Shown: positions 44,329 through 53,251 of the stretch, one piece after another
Numbering within the stretch: the first letter of the stretch is position 1
Layout: each line of letters opens with the position of its first letter
Source of the DNA: Corynebacterium variabile
GTDB lineage: Bacteria > Actinomycetota > Actinomycetes > Mycobacteriales > Mycobacteriaceae
DNA length: 64,000 nucleotides
NCBI RefSeq assembly: GCF_006539825.1
Contig: NZ_BJNT01000013.1
Coordinates: 62,001-126,000, forward strand
Direction of reading: 5' to 3'
Translations under genes and position numbers: made by a program
The notes under the pieces: generated by a model
What the model was told of the DNA's origin: nothing
Database searches by the model: none
Seen by the model: only the letters and a program-made list of their open reading frames with translations

Positions 44329-45339
44329 CTACTCCGGAACGCTGGCGGCGATTACCTCGGCCGCCCCGGCGTCCAGCAGTTTCTGTCCGACTGTCCGCCC
44401 CAGCTCCCTGGCGGCGTCACGCCACCGGGGATGCAACGGGTCGGCACCGACATCGGACAGGTCGACCGTCACGGAGGCCTCACGGACCACGCGGGTCGAC
44501 CCGTCGAGGGCGAAGGCACCGGCCTGCAGGGTCAGGATGGCGGCGTCCTCCGCTGTCCCGAACTCGGAGTAGGCACCGACCGGGGCGGTGCATCCGGCTT
44601 CGAGGGTGGCGAGCACGCCGCGCTCGGCGACGGCCCTGGCGTGGGACGCCGGGTCGTCGAGCCCGAGGACCGCGGCGACCGCCTCCGCGTCATCGGCGCG
44701 GACCTCCACGCACAATGCACCCTGTGCGGGCGCAGGCATGATGTCGGTGACGGCGACGGTCTCGGCGGCGTGGTCGAGGTGACCGACCCGCTCCAGCCCT
44801 GCACGCGCCAGGACGACAGCGGCGAGATCGCCGGGGCCACCCTCGACGACGGTGCTGGTCGTGCCGTCACCGGCGCGGCCCATACGGGTGTCGATGTTGC
44901 CGCGGATACTGATGCACTCGACGTCCGGGCGCACAGCGCGGATCTGGGAGACACGACGCGGAGCCCCGGTGCCGATCTTCGCCCCGGTGGGCAGTTCACG
45001 CAGGGTGAGGTTGCCGTGGCTGACGAGGACCTCCCGCGGATCGACCCGCGGCGGGACGACGGCGATGAAGCGGGGGTCCGGTGCGGTCGGCAGATCCTTG
45101 AAGGAGTGCACGGCCACATCGCACTCGCCCGCGGCCAGGGCATTGCGGAGGGTCTCGGTGAACACGCCGACACCGATGCGGGACACCGGGGTCTGCGCCT
45201 TCTGGGACGCGTCCCCCGGTGTGTGCACGAAGTGGAGGTCGGCGGTCGCACCGTTGTCGACCAGGGCGTCGCGCACCATGCCGGTCTGGGTCGACGCCAG
45301 GGCCGACGCCCGGGTGCCGATGAGAAGAGTGCGGGTCAT
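44329..45339 (-). CDS. hemC: Porphobilinogen deaminase (hydroxymethylbilane synthase)
   Basis: Polymerises four porphobilinogens to hydroxymethylbilane. The 336-aa protein has LLIGTRASALASTQTGMV, VHSFKDLPTAPDPRF, PTGAKIGTGAPRRVSQIRAV, NIDTRMGRAG and the dipyrromethane-cofactor Cys in LEAGCTAPVGAY. ATG 45339 overlaps the hemA stop (ATGA), so hemA and hemC are translationally coupled. Confidence 0.96.
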   Translation of the reverse strand: MTRTLLIGTRASALASTQTGMVRDALVDNGATADLHFVHTPGDASQKAQTPVSRIGVGVFTETLRNALAAGECDVAVHSFKDLPTAPDPRFIAVVPPRVDPREVLVSHGNLTLRELPTGAKIGTGAPRRVSQIRAVRPDVECISIRGNIDTRMGRAGDGTTSTVVEGGPGDLAAVVLARAGLERVGHLDHAAETVAVTDIMPAPAQGALCVEVRADDAEAVAAVLGLDDPASHARAVAERGVLATLEAGCTAPVGAYSEFGTAEDAAILTLQAGAFALDGSTRVVREASVTVDLSDVGADPLHPRWRDAARELGRTVGQKLLDAGAAEVIAASVPE

Positions 45340-46721
45340 GAGGCCTCTCCGGAAAGCATGTTGCCGATCCGTGCGAGTCCGGCGTCCCCGGGCTCCAGCG
45401 AACGGGAGACGGGTGCCGAGGACCCGGCAGGAAGGTTGAACAGGACGGCGAGGGCCTCGGCGTAGTTCACGCCGTCGGCGGAACCGAGCTTCTTCACCTG
45501 GACCGTCGGGGTGTGGAGGATCTTGTCGACCACGCGGCGGACGGTGCGGGTCACCTCGGCACGGTCCTGGTCGCTCATGCCGGGGGTCCGGCGGATCAGC
45601 TGGCCGATCTCGTCGTCGATGACGTCGGAGGCGCGCTGGCGCAGGGCCTTGACCGTCGGGACGACCGACTGGACGCGTACCTGCTCGAGGTACTCGGAGA
45701 GCTCACCTGCGACGACGGCGCGGGCGGCGGCCTCGTCCCTGGTGCCGTCACCGGCCAGGGTGGTGAGCTCCTCGATGTTCAGCAGGCGGATCTGGTCGCC
45801 GGCCTCGGTGACCGCGTCATCGATGTCACGCGGCATGGACAGGTCCACGAGCACCATGCGGTGCGGGTGGCTGGCCTGGGCTCCGGCGATGTCCTCACCG
45901 GAGAGGACCGTGCCGACGGCGCCGGTGGCGGACACCACGACATCGACACCTGCGAGGACGCCCGGAATCCCGGTCAATGGCACGGCGGAGGCCGCCACAC
46001 CCGCCTGGCGGGCATGGTCGGCGAGGTTCTCGGCGCGGCTCAGCGTCCGGTTCGCCACGGTGACGTGCTCCACGCCCGCCCGGCCGAGCCAGGTGGACGC
46101 GAGAGAGGCCATCGCGCCGGCGCCGACGACGAGGGCACGGCGACCGACCATGTCTGTGGCGCCGAGCTCGGACAGTGCGTGATCAAGCGCGAAGCTCACC
46201 ATCGACGATCCGGCGACGTCCACCTCGGTCTCGGAGTGGACGCGCTTGCCGGTGCGCAGGGCACGCTGGGTGAGCTCGTGGAGGGTGCTTCCGACGGTGC
46301 CGTTCGCGTCGGCGGTCTGGTAGGCCGAGCGGAGCTGGCCGATGACCTGCTGCTCGCCGATGACCATCGAATCCAGACCGGAGGCGACGGTGAGCATGTG
46401 CTCGGCGGCCTTGTCGGCGTAGCGGACGTAGAGGTAGGGCTCCAGGTCGGTCGCAGGGATACCCGCATGGAAGGCGACGGTCTCGACGACATGGTCGAGC
46501 GCAGGGTGGAACGCCGTGGTGGCGACGTAGAACTCCATGCGGTTACAGGTGGAGAGGACCAGAGCCTCGGTGACGCAGTCGCCGTCGAGCATGTCCTGCT
46601 CCAGTGAGGCCAGGTCAGCGGCTGCGGCGGACGCCTTCTCCAGCACCGGCACGGGTGCGGAGCGGAAGGACAGTCCGACGAGGAGGACAGCTGCGGGCCC
46701 GGTGATACCCAGTCCAGCCAT
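45336..46721 (-). CDS. hemA: Glutamyl-tRNA reductase
   Basis: First step of C5-pathway heme synthesis, reducing glutamyl-tRNA to glutamate-1-semialdehyde. The 461-aa protein has the catalytic Cys in LVLSTCNRMEFYV (residue 59), EQQVIGQLRSAYQTA, the NADPH-binding VVGAGAMASLASTWLGRAG and VDLSMPRDID. ATG 46721 follows AGGAGG. It starts the hemA-hemC-hemD run. Confidence 0.96.
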   Translation of the reverse strand: MAGLGITGPAAVLLVGLSFRSAPVPVLEKASAAAADLASLEQDMLDGDCVTEALVLSTCNRMEFYVATTAFHPALDHVVETVAFHAGIPATDLEPYLYVRYADKAAEHMLTVASGLDSMVIGEQQVIGQLRSAYQTADANGTVGSTLHELTQRALRTGKRVHSETEVDVAGSSMVSFALDHALSELGATDMVGRRALVVGAGAMASLASTWLGRAGVEHVTVANRTLSRAENLADHARQAGVAASAVPLTGIPGVLAGVDVVVSATGAVGTVLSGEDIAGAQASHPHRMVLVDLSMPRDIDDAVTEAGDQIRLLNIEELTTLAGDGTRDEAAARAVVAGELSEYLEQVRVQSVVPTVKALRQRASDVIDDEIGQLIRRTPGMSDQDRAEVTRTVRRVVDKILHTPTVQVKKLGSADGVNYAEALAVLFNLPAGSSAPVSRSLEPGDAGLARIGNMLSGEAS

Positions 46722-46951
46722 GGGCGTTCCGCCTCCTGTGTGTCATAATTCGACGCGTATGAATTCATTGGGACTCCGCCGGGGCCGGCGGGCTCCAATG
46801 GTGTCAACGGATATCTACGGTATCTGTTCCACCCCCCGATGACCAAAGCGTGCGGGTGTGTGATGTATATGGTGCAGCCCCGCGCGGCGTGGACGGTGCC
46901 CGCATTTGCGCAGGGGCTTCAGTCAGGGCTCCGGTGTCAGGTTGCTCCGGA

Positions 46952-47251
46952 TCAGCGTGCTCTCGCGGCGGTGACGGCGTCCACCAGTTCGTCGTCGTCG
47001 ATCTCCCAGCAGGCGACCTCCTCATCGTCGACGAGAACCACCGGGACGCGGTCCCCGAACTCGACGGCCAGTGACGTCTCCCCGTCGACATCGACAACGT
47101 CGAGGTCAGCATGCAGATCCACACACAGCGGCGTGATCTGCTCCCGGACCCTCGCGCACGAACCACAGGTGCTGCGGACCAGGAGGGTGACGGTGACCGG
47201 GCGGTCGGCATGGTTGGCGGGCTGCGCGGGGTCGACGGGGTAGGTGCTCAC
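46952..47251 (-). CDS. Glutaredoxin-like (DUF836) protein
   Basis: 99-aa thioredoxin-fold protein with the redox motif LLVRSTCGSCARVREQI (CxxC), strand DLDVVDVDGE and cis-Pro DRVPVVLVDDEEV. GTG 47251 is 7 nt from TAGGCT (leaderless style). In this genus such a gene sits beside hemA. The partner could be mycothiol or an unknown disulfide substrate. The 230 bp to hemA hold the hemA leader and nothing else I can support. Confidence 0.85.
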   Translation of the reverse strand: MSTYPVDPAQPANHADRPVTVTLLVRSTCGSCARVREQITPLCVDLHADLDVVDVDGETSLAVEFGDRVPVVLVDDEEVACWEIDDDELVDAVTAARAR

Positions 47252-47360
47252 GACGCAGAGCCTAGTCGCCGATCACACCTGGTCGCAGGTCGAGCGGGTG
47301 GGGAACCCGTGACAAGGCAGGAGCAGCGGACATCGCCCGCTGACAGGCCGGGGCCCGGTT

Positions 47361-47454
47361 ATGGCAGCGGTAACCGCACCGTGGCAGCGGCAAATGTCAC
47401 CCGAAGGCCCGTCGGCGACACTTGCAGCTGCCACCCTGCAGAGAGCGCTGCCAC
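47361..47454. repeat. 94-bp four-site dyad element, copy 2
   Basis: RTGGCAGCGG at 47361 and 47381, then inverted copies ending at 47434 and 47454, all with 20-bp spacing and one axis at 47407.5. TGTC (47395) and GACA (47417) are symmetric inside. Spacing and total length are the same as at 9227-9320, though most bases outside the motifs differ. Confidence 0.75.
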
Positions 47455-47559
47455 GGAACCCGGCCCCGGAAACGCCGGAAGGCGCAGCCCCCGGTAATCC
47501 GGGGACCACGCCTTCCTGCTGCTGGCGAGAAAGCAACCGACCCTACGGCCGGCGGCTTT

Positions 47560-47661
47560 CTACTTGCCGAGCTTCCGCCGCTGAACGCGGGTACGGCGAA
47601 GCATCTTGCGGTGCTTCTTCTTCGACATGCGCTTGCGACGCTTCTTGATGACGGAACCCAT
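47560..47661 (-). CDS. Small ribosomal protein bS22 (AURKAIP1/COX24 type)
   Basis: 33-aa very basic protein ([19 protein letters not shown] then [14 protein letters not shown]), matching the actinobacterial AURKAIP1/COX24-domain peptide found in the 30S subunit of mycobacteria as bS22. AGGAGG lies 4 nt before ATG 47661. A possible hairpin (GAAAGC..GCTTTC, 47529-47560) follows at the stop codon. Confidence 0.9.
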   Translation of the reverse strand: MGSVIKKRRKRMSKKKHRKMLRRTRVQRRKLGK

Positions 47662-47767
47662 AGGTCCTCCTCGTCAATGATTCGGTAACGGACAACTGTG
47701 ATCGGTACCCGACCGCCCGGAACCGGCGACCCCGCAAGGAGTCTCCGCAGACGATCGGTAGCGGCAA

Positions 47768-47810
47768 GGACCATTCCGAGACCGAACCGACACGAATGGT
47801 CCCTACTCTA
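47768..47810 (-). promoter_or_regulatory. bS22 promoter and 5'-end hairpin
   Basis: On the minus strand TAGAGT (47810-47805) would start transcription near 47799. Almost at that point begins a perfect 9-bp inverted repeat GGACCATTC/GAATGGTCC (arms 47802-47794 and 47776-47768). The leader to the start codon is about 137 nt, long for this genome. Confidence 0.45.
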
Positions 47811-47831
47811 TCGCCCGCATACGCCGGGGAC

Positions 47832-47880
47832 AAAAAGACCCCTCCTCTAACTCGGTGCGAACACCGGTACAGGAGGGGTC
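47832..47880 (-). terminator. Rho-independent terminator of the BldC-type gene
   Basis: Minus-strand stem GACCCCTCCT/AGGAGGGGTC with an inner CCGGTG/CACCG stem, followed by TTTTT. It lies 36 nt after the regulator stop codon. Confidence 0.9.
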
Positions 47881-47915
47881 CGGGGCCTCAGCCCGGGGTG
47901 GCGGCGTGGGTGGAA

Positions 47916-48116
47916 TCAGCCCGCCTGGTCCGCGTTGTAGATCGACGCACCGAGGTATTCCTCGACGGCCTGCTCGTGAACGCGGAAGGACCGGCCCACC
48001 CGCACAGCCGGCAGCTCGCCGGAGTGGACGAGCCGGTACACGGTCATCTTCGAGACGCGCATGAGATCAGCGACCTCAGCGACGGTCAGGAATGCTCCGC
48101 TGTCGTTACTTGCCAT
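47916..48116 (-). CDS. BldC-type excisionase-family DNA-binding protein
   Basis: 66-aa MerR-like winged-helix protein (MASNDSGAFLTVAEVADLM then RVSKMTVYRLVHSGELPAVRVGRSFRVHEQAVEEYL). The HTH covers nearly the whole protein. It is the corynebacterial counterpart of Streptomyces BldC, a developmental regulator; the target genes here are unknown. AAGGA precedes ATG 48116. The 198 bp upstream to proC show no supported gene. Confidence 0.88.
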   Translation of the reverse strand: MASNDSGAFLTVAEVADLMRVSKMTVYRLVHSGELPAVRVGRSFRVHEQAVEEYLGASIYNADQAG

Positions 48117-48314
48117 AGTGTTCCATCCTTACGACGCCTCCGTGCGCTGCAGGCTTCCCCTCCTGCAGAAACAGTCACAACGGTGCGCTGGGACCATACT
48201 AGCGTTATCTGTGTGACTTGTGGGATACGAAGGGATGAATGACACCCGTGATACTCACGAGACAGGGGGGTCTGGCGGGGGTGCCGTGGTCATCCACCGG
48301 AGCGAAAAAGCAGG

Positions 48315-49160
48315 TCAGTCTTCGTCGGAGGACGGACGACCGAGCTCTGCGGAACGCTCGGCGCAGGCCTCCATGGCCTGGTAGAAAGCCTTGCGGATCC
48401 CGTTCTCCTCCAGGCCACGGACGGCGGCGGCGGTGGTTCCGCCGGGGCTGGTGACGTTGCCACGGAGCTCGGCGGCGGACTTGTCGCCCTTCACCAGCAT
48501 CGCGGACGCGCCCTCGAGGGTGCCGGCGGCCAGCTGGGCGGCGACCGGACGGGTCAGACCGAGCTGCACGCCGGCCTCGATCATCGCCTCCGCGACGAGG
48601 AAGACGTAGGCCGGGCCGGAACCGGAGACGGCCGTCACGGCGTCCATGTCCTTCTCACCGACGGTCACGGCGGTACCGACGGCCTCCATGAGCCCACGCA
48701 CGGTCTCAACCTGCTCATCGCGGGCGAAACGGCCACCGGCGACCGCACTGGTGCCCTTACCGACGAGCATCGGGGTGTTCGGCATGACGCGGACGACCGG
48801 CACACCGGCGGCCAGCGCAGCCTCCATGGTGGCCAGGGTGACGCCGGCGGCGACGGAGACGATGACCGTCTCCGTGTCGTTGGCGTCGATGGTGGAGGCG
48901 ATCTGCTCGAGGACGGTGGAGACGAGGTACGGCTTCACCGCGATGACGACGATGTCCGCCTCGGTGGCGGCCTCGGTGGCGTCATCGGTGGTGGCGAGAC
49001 CGTAGGTCTCGCGGAGATAGTCGAGGCGGGGTGCATACGGGTCGACGACGGTCACATCGGACGCCGAGACCTCCGCCGCCGCACCGGACGTGTCCGCCAC
49101 GAGTCCGGAGGCCAGGGCCTCACCGATGTTTCCGCCGCCGATAATTGCAATTTTGGTCAT
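48315..49160 (-). CDS. proC: Pyrroline-5-carboxylate reductase
   Basis: Last step of proline synthesis. The 281-aa protein has the NADPH motif KIAIIGGGNIGEALASGL, VRVMPNTPMLVGKG, AVTAVSGSGPAYVFLVAEAMIEAG and VTSPGGTTAAAVRGLEENGIR. ATG 49160 follows a G-rich ribosome site (GGGGGG). Confidence 0.95.
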   Translation of the reverse strand: MTKIAIIGGGNIGEALASGLVADTSGAAAEVSASDVTVVDPYAPRLDYLRETYGLATTDDATEAATEADIVVIAVKPYLVSTVLEQIASTIDANDTETVIVSVAAGVTLATMEAALAAGVPVVRVMPNTPMLVGKGTSAVAGGRFARDEQVETVRGLMEAVGTAVTVGEKDMDAVTAVSGSGPAYVFLVAEAMIEAGVQLGLTRPVAAQLAAGTLEGASAMLVKGDKSAAELRGNVTSPGGTTAAAVRGLEENGIRKAFYQAMEACAERSAELGRPSSDED

Positions 49161-49170
49161 ACCCCCCAGC

Positions 49171-49184
49171 GTGCCAGGTGGCAC
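49171..49184. promoter_or_regulatory. Palindrome upstream of proC
   Basis: GTGCCA-GG-TGGCAC lies 10 bp before the proC start and 48 bp after the preceding gene. It could be an operator or part of a terminator stem. Confidence 0.3.
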
Positions 49185-49231
49185 CACCTCACTGCCACCC
49201 GGGGAGGACACGGCCCTGTGCCGCGTCCGGG

Positions 49232-50326
49232 TCAGATCGACATGATCAGGCGTGGCCCGACCGTCAGGGCGATGCCGACGACAAAGGTCAGGACCAGCAG
49301 CAATGTGTCGCGGTGACGCAGCAGGGAGTGCACCACGCCGACGCAGACACAGGTCACCACGAGGGCCATCACGAGCACCAGAACGGTGCCGAGGTTGTCC
49401 CACAGGAGAGTGAATCCGAAGAAGATGAGGACGCCGAGGATGACCGCGGCGGCCGACTGGGCGACCACTGCGGGCCAGGAGACGGTGTCGTCCTCGTACT
49501 CGACGATCTCGTCGTCCTTCGGGGCACGGGTCTTCTTCGACGCGGCCGCAGCGGGCGCCTCGGCAGGCACTGCGGCAGGCACTGCGGCGGACGCACGGTC
49601 CGCCTCCGGCTCCGCGAGGGAGGACGCCGCGAGGTCGCCTGCACCTGCGGTGGCACCCGCACCGGCGGATGCGACGACGGCCAGGTCATCGGCCTCGTCT
49701 GGCGCGTCGACCTTGTCTGCGTCAGCTGCATCGTCGATGTCAGTGGCGTCGGTGTCGTCGTCGACAACCTCGCCCTCGACGACGTCGGCGTCAGCAGCGA
49801 CTGTGTCGTCAGCGTCGGCAGTGTCGGCGGCGTCGGCAGTGTCCTCTTCCGCGGCGTCACCGTTGACGGCCTCGGCGTCCTCGGAGTCCACAGCCACGAA
49901 CTCACCCGAGGGGTTGGCACTGGTGAGCAGGGAATCCGGGACAACAGCCTGGACGATCGTGGACTGCTCATCAAAGCCCTCATGGGACTCAGACGCCCCA
50001 GACGCCTCAGACGCCTCAGGCGCTTCAGCCTCCTCCGGGTCATCGGCCTCGTGGCCACCGTGCCGCTCGGCGACGGCACCCTCCGGAGTCCCAGTGGCAC
50101 CGGCGACGACGCTCTCCGCGTCCGCGGTGTTCCCGGCGCCTTCCGCAGCCTCGCCCTGACCGTCCTCGTCGTCGATCTTGACGACGGGAATCGAACCGGT
50201 CAGTTCAGAGACGGAGACTCCGCCATCGTCGAGGTTGCGGCGTCGACGGGGCCGGTCGGAGGCATTGCGTCCTCCTTCTCTGGCATTGCGGGCCAGCAGC
50301 TCCGCGACCGTCAGCTTCTCACTCAT
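49232..50326 (-). CDS. Acidic membrane protein with C-terminal triple span
   Basis: 364-aa protein. The N-terminus MSEKLTVAELLARNAREGG and the basic RPRRRR patch are typical of a corynebacterial family found between ppx and proC. Residues 50-255 are Ala/Asp/Glu-rich and disordered, with short Ala-Asp repeats (ADTADADDTVAADAD). Three hydrophobic spans close the protein (about 280-360). The function is unknown; a membrane protein with a long acidic cytoplasmic tail is the visible fact. Confidence 0.78.
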   Translation of the reverse strand: MSEKLTVAELLARNAREGGRNASDRPRRRRNLDDGGVSVSELTGSIPVVKIDDEDGQGEAAEGAGNTADAESVVAGATGTPEGAVAERHGGHEADDPEEAEAPEASEASGASESHEGFDEQSTIVQAVVPDSLLTSANPSGEFVAVDSEDAEAVNGDAAEEDTADAADTADADDTVAADADVVEGEVVDDDTDATDIDDAADADKVDAPDEADDLAVVASAGAGATAGAGDLAASSLAEPEADRASAAVPAAVPAEAPAAAASKKTRAPKDDEIVEYEDDTVSWPAVVAQSAAAVILGVLIFFGFTLLWDNLGTVLVLVMALVVTCVCVGVVHSLLRHRDTLLLVLTFVVGIALTVGPRLIMSI

Positions 50327-50498
50327 CCTTGAATCCCATCAGTCTCCGTCCCACCCCACCGGCCGGCGCGTGACACCGGGCGGAGAGGTACTACAGGAGA
50401 CACTCTACAGTTGCCGAATCACAACTCACACCACATCCGGCACACCCGCCGACATTCGCAGCAGATTCACTGCCCCCGCCCGACTGCACGGGACGGGG

Positions 50499-51455
50499 TC
50501 AGTCGTCGATCCGGAAACTCCCGGACACCCCTTCCCCGGCATCCGCCCGACGCAGAATCACGCCCTCACGCAGCGCCCACGGGCACATCTGCAGCTGCTC
50601 GATACCCAGGTGACGCATCGCCGCCTCCGCCACGAGCGCACCGGCGACGATCTGGTGGGAACGGTCGGCGCTGACGCCCTCCAGTTCCGCCCGGTCCGCC
50701 GCAGTCATCCGTGAGATGAACGAGGTCAGCTGACGCAGACCGGCCTGGGTGAGCACACGACGCACCCGTGGGCCGGCCGAGCTCGGCGCCGCACCAGTGA
50801 GTCGGGCCAGCATCCGGAAGGTCTTCGAGGTACCGACGGCGAGATCGACCGGGCCGGCGTCCCGCAGCAGTTTCACCGGCTCGGCGAGCGTGTCGTCGAT
50901 GTACTCGGCGAGCGCCTTGATCTCCTTCTTCTTCGGCGGGTCCGTCTCGAACCAGTCGTGGGTCAACCGACCGGCACCGAGGTTCACGGACTCGGCGACA
51001 TCAGGCATCTCATTGACACCGACGGACATCTCGAGCGAGCCACCGCCGATGTCCAGGTCACAGATCCGACCGGCGGACCAGCCGTACCAGCGGCGCACCG
51101 CGAGGAACGTCAGCTTCGCCTCATCGGCACCGGAGAGGATGTTCAGACGGACGCCCGTCTCCTTCTCCACCGCGTCGAGCACCTTCTCACCGTTGGTCGC
51201 CGACCGCACCGCCGACGTGGCGAAGGGCAGCAGCTCATCACAGTGGAACTGCTCGGCCATCTCGCGGGCCAGACCGACACCCTTGATGAGCTTCTTCGCC
51301 CCTTTGCCGGTGATGGCACCGTCCTTGTCGAGGTACTCGACAAGACGCATCGGGGTCTTCCAGTTGCTCATCGGGGTCGGGGGACCGCCGGGGGCCATGT
51401 CCACCACAACAAGATGGACCGTGTTACTTCCCACATCCAGGACGCCTAATCGCAC
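50499..51455 (-). CDS. Ppx/GppA family phosphatase (exopolyphosphatase)
   Basis: 318-aa actin-fold phosphatase of the exopolyphosphatase/guanosine-pentaphosphatase family with LGVLDVGSNTVHLVVVD (phosphate 1 loop) and CDLDIGGGSLEMSVG (phosphate 2 loop). It resembles the Ppx proteins of C. glutamicum that degrade polyphosphate. GTG 51455 follows TATTCT by 7 nt. Closeness to senX3/regX3 fits phosphate metabolism. Confidence 0.88.
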   Translation of the reverse strand: MRLGVLDVGSNTVHLVVVDMAPGGPPTPMSNWKTPMRLVEYLDKDGAITGKGAKKLIKGVGLAREMAEQFHCDELLPFATSAVRSATNGEKVLDAVEKETGVRLNILSGADEAKLTFLAVRRWYGWSAGRICDLDIGGGSLEMSVGVNEMPDVAESVNLGAGRLTHDWFETDPPKKKEIKALAEYIDDTLAEPVKLLRDAGPVDLAVGTSKTFRMLARLTGAAPSSAGPRVRRVLTQAGLRQLTSFISRMTAADRAELEGVSADRSHQIVAGALVAEAAMRHLGIEQLQMCPWALREGVILRRADAGEGVSGSFRIDD

Positions 51456-51564
51456 GCCGTCCAGAATAGCGGTTCCGCCCCCGTCCCCGTGTGTCGTGAG
51501 GCACAGGAATGACCGGAGATGCCGCAGAGTTCGCCGCTGACCACCCCGGCGTTACAGTGGAGAG

Positions 51565-52521
51565 GTGACTGCCCCGGAACAGATTGCCTCCACCGGATTC
51601 CCCGACGGGACCCCCGCCGACCTGTCGATCCGTGCCGGCCGGGAGCTTCCCGACGGGCACCCCCGCGAATGGCTCGAATTCATCGACCCCGCCGATCCGG
51701 AGCACATCATCCAGGTGGATCTCACCTGGCTGACCTCCACCTACCGTTGCCGGTTCGGCACCGACGCCTGCCACGGCATAGACGCGGCGAACCCCGATGT
51801 CGGCTGCTGTGTCCACGGCGCCTTCCTCACCGACGAGGACGACAACGACGCGCTCACCGAGATCGCGTCCCGGCTCACCGACGAGGACTGGCAGCTGCGC
51901 GGCGAGGTTCTCGCTCTCGGGGAGGACGCCGCCCCCGACGACAACGGTGGCGAGGCCGGACCCGAACCGTGGCTGGTGTGGGACGAGCTGGATGACGAGG
52001 AGACCGGCGAGACCCAACCTGCACTGAAGACCCGCGTCCTGCGGGGCGCCTGTGTCTTCGCAAACCGCGCCGGATTCACGGGGGGTGCGGGGTGTGCACT
52101 GCACGGCTGGGCGCTGCGTCATGATGTGCCGGTGACCGTCGCCAAGCCCGAGGTGTGCTGGCAGCTGCCGCTGCGCCGCCTGGAGGACTGGGAGACCACC
52201 CCGGACGGACGCGAGATGCTGCGCACCACTGTCACCGAGTACACCCGGCGCGGCTGGGGTGAGGGCGGCGAGGACTTCGACTGGTACTGCACCTCGGACC
52301 CCGGCTGCCACACCGGCTCGACCGGCCTGTGGGAGAGCTGCGCGGAGGAACTCACCGAACTCATCGGTGCAGAAGCCTATGCACTGCTCGCGGAGCACTG
52401 CCGGGCGCGGGAGGAGCTGGTGGCGTCTTTGCCGCAGCCGTTGACCGGCGGGATCTCCCCCTCCGGACTGCCGCTGCTGAGCATCCACCCGGCGACGGTC
52501 GCCGCGCGGCAGCGCGGGTAG
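51565..52521 (+). CDS. Cysteine-rich conserved hypothetical protein
   Basis: 318-aa soluble protein of unknown function. Cysteines cluster as [55 protein letters not shown] and [12 protein letters not shown], a spacing that suggests a metal or cluster site as in DUF3109/YkgJ-like proteins (weak assignment). GTG 51565 is preceded by TACAGT with a 6-nt spacer that also reads GGAGAG. It diverges from ppx and converges with regX3. Confidence 0.78.
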   Translation: MTAPEQIASTGFPDGTPADLSIRAGRELPDGHPREWLEFIDPADPEHIIQVDLTWLTSTYRCRFGTDACHGIDAANPDVGCCVHGAFLTDEDDNDALTEIASRLTDEDWQLRGEVLALGEDAAPDDNGGEAGPEPWLVWDELDDEETGETQPALKTRVLRGACVFANRAGFTGGAGCALHGWALRHDVPVTVAKPEVCWQLPLRRLEDWETTPDGREMLRTTVTEYTRRGWGEGGEDFDWYCTSDPGCHTGSTGLWESCAEELTELIGAEAYALLAEHCRAREELVASLPQPLTGGISPSGLPLLSIHPATVAARQRG

Positions 52522-52523
52522 CC

Positions 52524-53240
52524 TCAGGCGAACTTGTAGCCCAGCCCCCGGACCGTGAGCAGCTGGACCGGCGAGGACGGGTCCTCCTCGATCTTCCCGC
52601 GAAGACGCTTGACATGGACGTCGAGGGTCTTGGTGTCCCCCACGTAGTCCGAGCCCCAGATCCGGTCGATGAGCTGGGCGCGGGTCAGCACCCGGCCGGC
52701 GTTGCGCAGCAGGTACTCCAGCAGGTCGAACTCCTTGAGCGGCAGGGCGACCTCCTCCCCCGCGACCGTCACCACATGACGTTCGATATCCATCGTCACC
52801 CGGCCACCGGAGATCACCGAGGTGGCGTCCTCCGCGTTCTCCGCCTCGCCGCCGCGGCGCAGGACCGCGCGGATCCGGGCGATGAGCTCACGGGCCGAGT
52901 AGGGCTTGGTGACGTAGTCGTCGGCGCCGAGTTCCAGGCCGACGACCTTGTCGATCTCACTGTCACGGGCGGTCACCATGATCACCGGCACCGAGGAGGT
53001 CGACCGCAGTTCGCGGCACACCTCTGTGCCGGACATGCCCGGGAGCATGAGGTCCAGCAGGACGATGTCGACCGGGCCGGTCGGCGAGGCGCCGGACTCG
53101 GCGGCGGCGAACCGGTCCAGGGCGGACGGTCCGTCGGCCGCGGTCGTGACAGTAAAACCTTCCCGTTCGAGGAGGAAGGCCAGGGGCTCGGAGAGGGACT
53201 CCTCATCTTCGACGATGAGGACGTGCGACGTATCGTTCAC
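52524..53240 (-). CDS. regX3: Response regulator RegX3 (OmpR family)
   Basis: Phosphate-responsive transcription factor. The 238-aa protein has a receiver domain (acidic pair in IVEDEES, phospho-acceptor Asp about residue 63 in IVLLDLMLPG, Lys in YVTKPYSARELIARI) and a winged-helix C-terminal domain (LPLKEFDLLEYLLRNAGRVL, YVGDTKTLDVHVKRLRGKIE). GTG 53240 lies 8 nt from a TAGACT box whose first three bases are the senX3 stop codon, so regX3 may have its own leaderless start. A GTG two codons earlier is also possible. Confidence 0.93.
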   Translation of the reverse strand: MNDTSHVLIVEDEESLSEPLAFLLEREGFTVTTAADGPSALDRFAAAESGASPTGPVDIVLLDLMLPGMSGTEVCRELRSTSSVPVIMVTARDSEIDKVVGLELGADDYVTKPYSARELIARIRAVLRRGGEAENAEDATSVISGGRVTMDIERHVVTVAGEEVALPLKEFDLLEYLLRNAGRVLTRAQLIDRIWGSDYVGDTKTLDVHVKRLRGKIEEDPSSPVQLLTVRGLGYKFA

Positions 53241-53251
53241 GTCCACCGAGT

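Noticed and set aside
46790..46830. Palindrome-like GATATC..GGTATC upstream of hemA
   Set aside because: Only four bases per arm pair reliably; too weak to call an operator.
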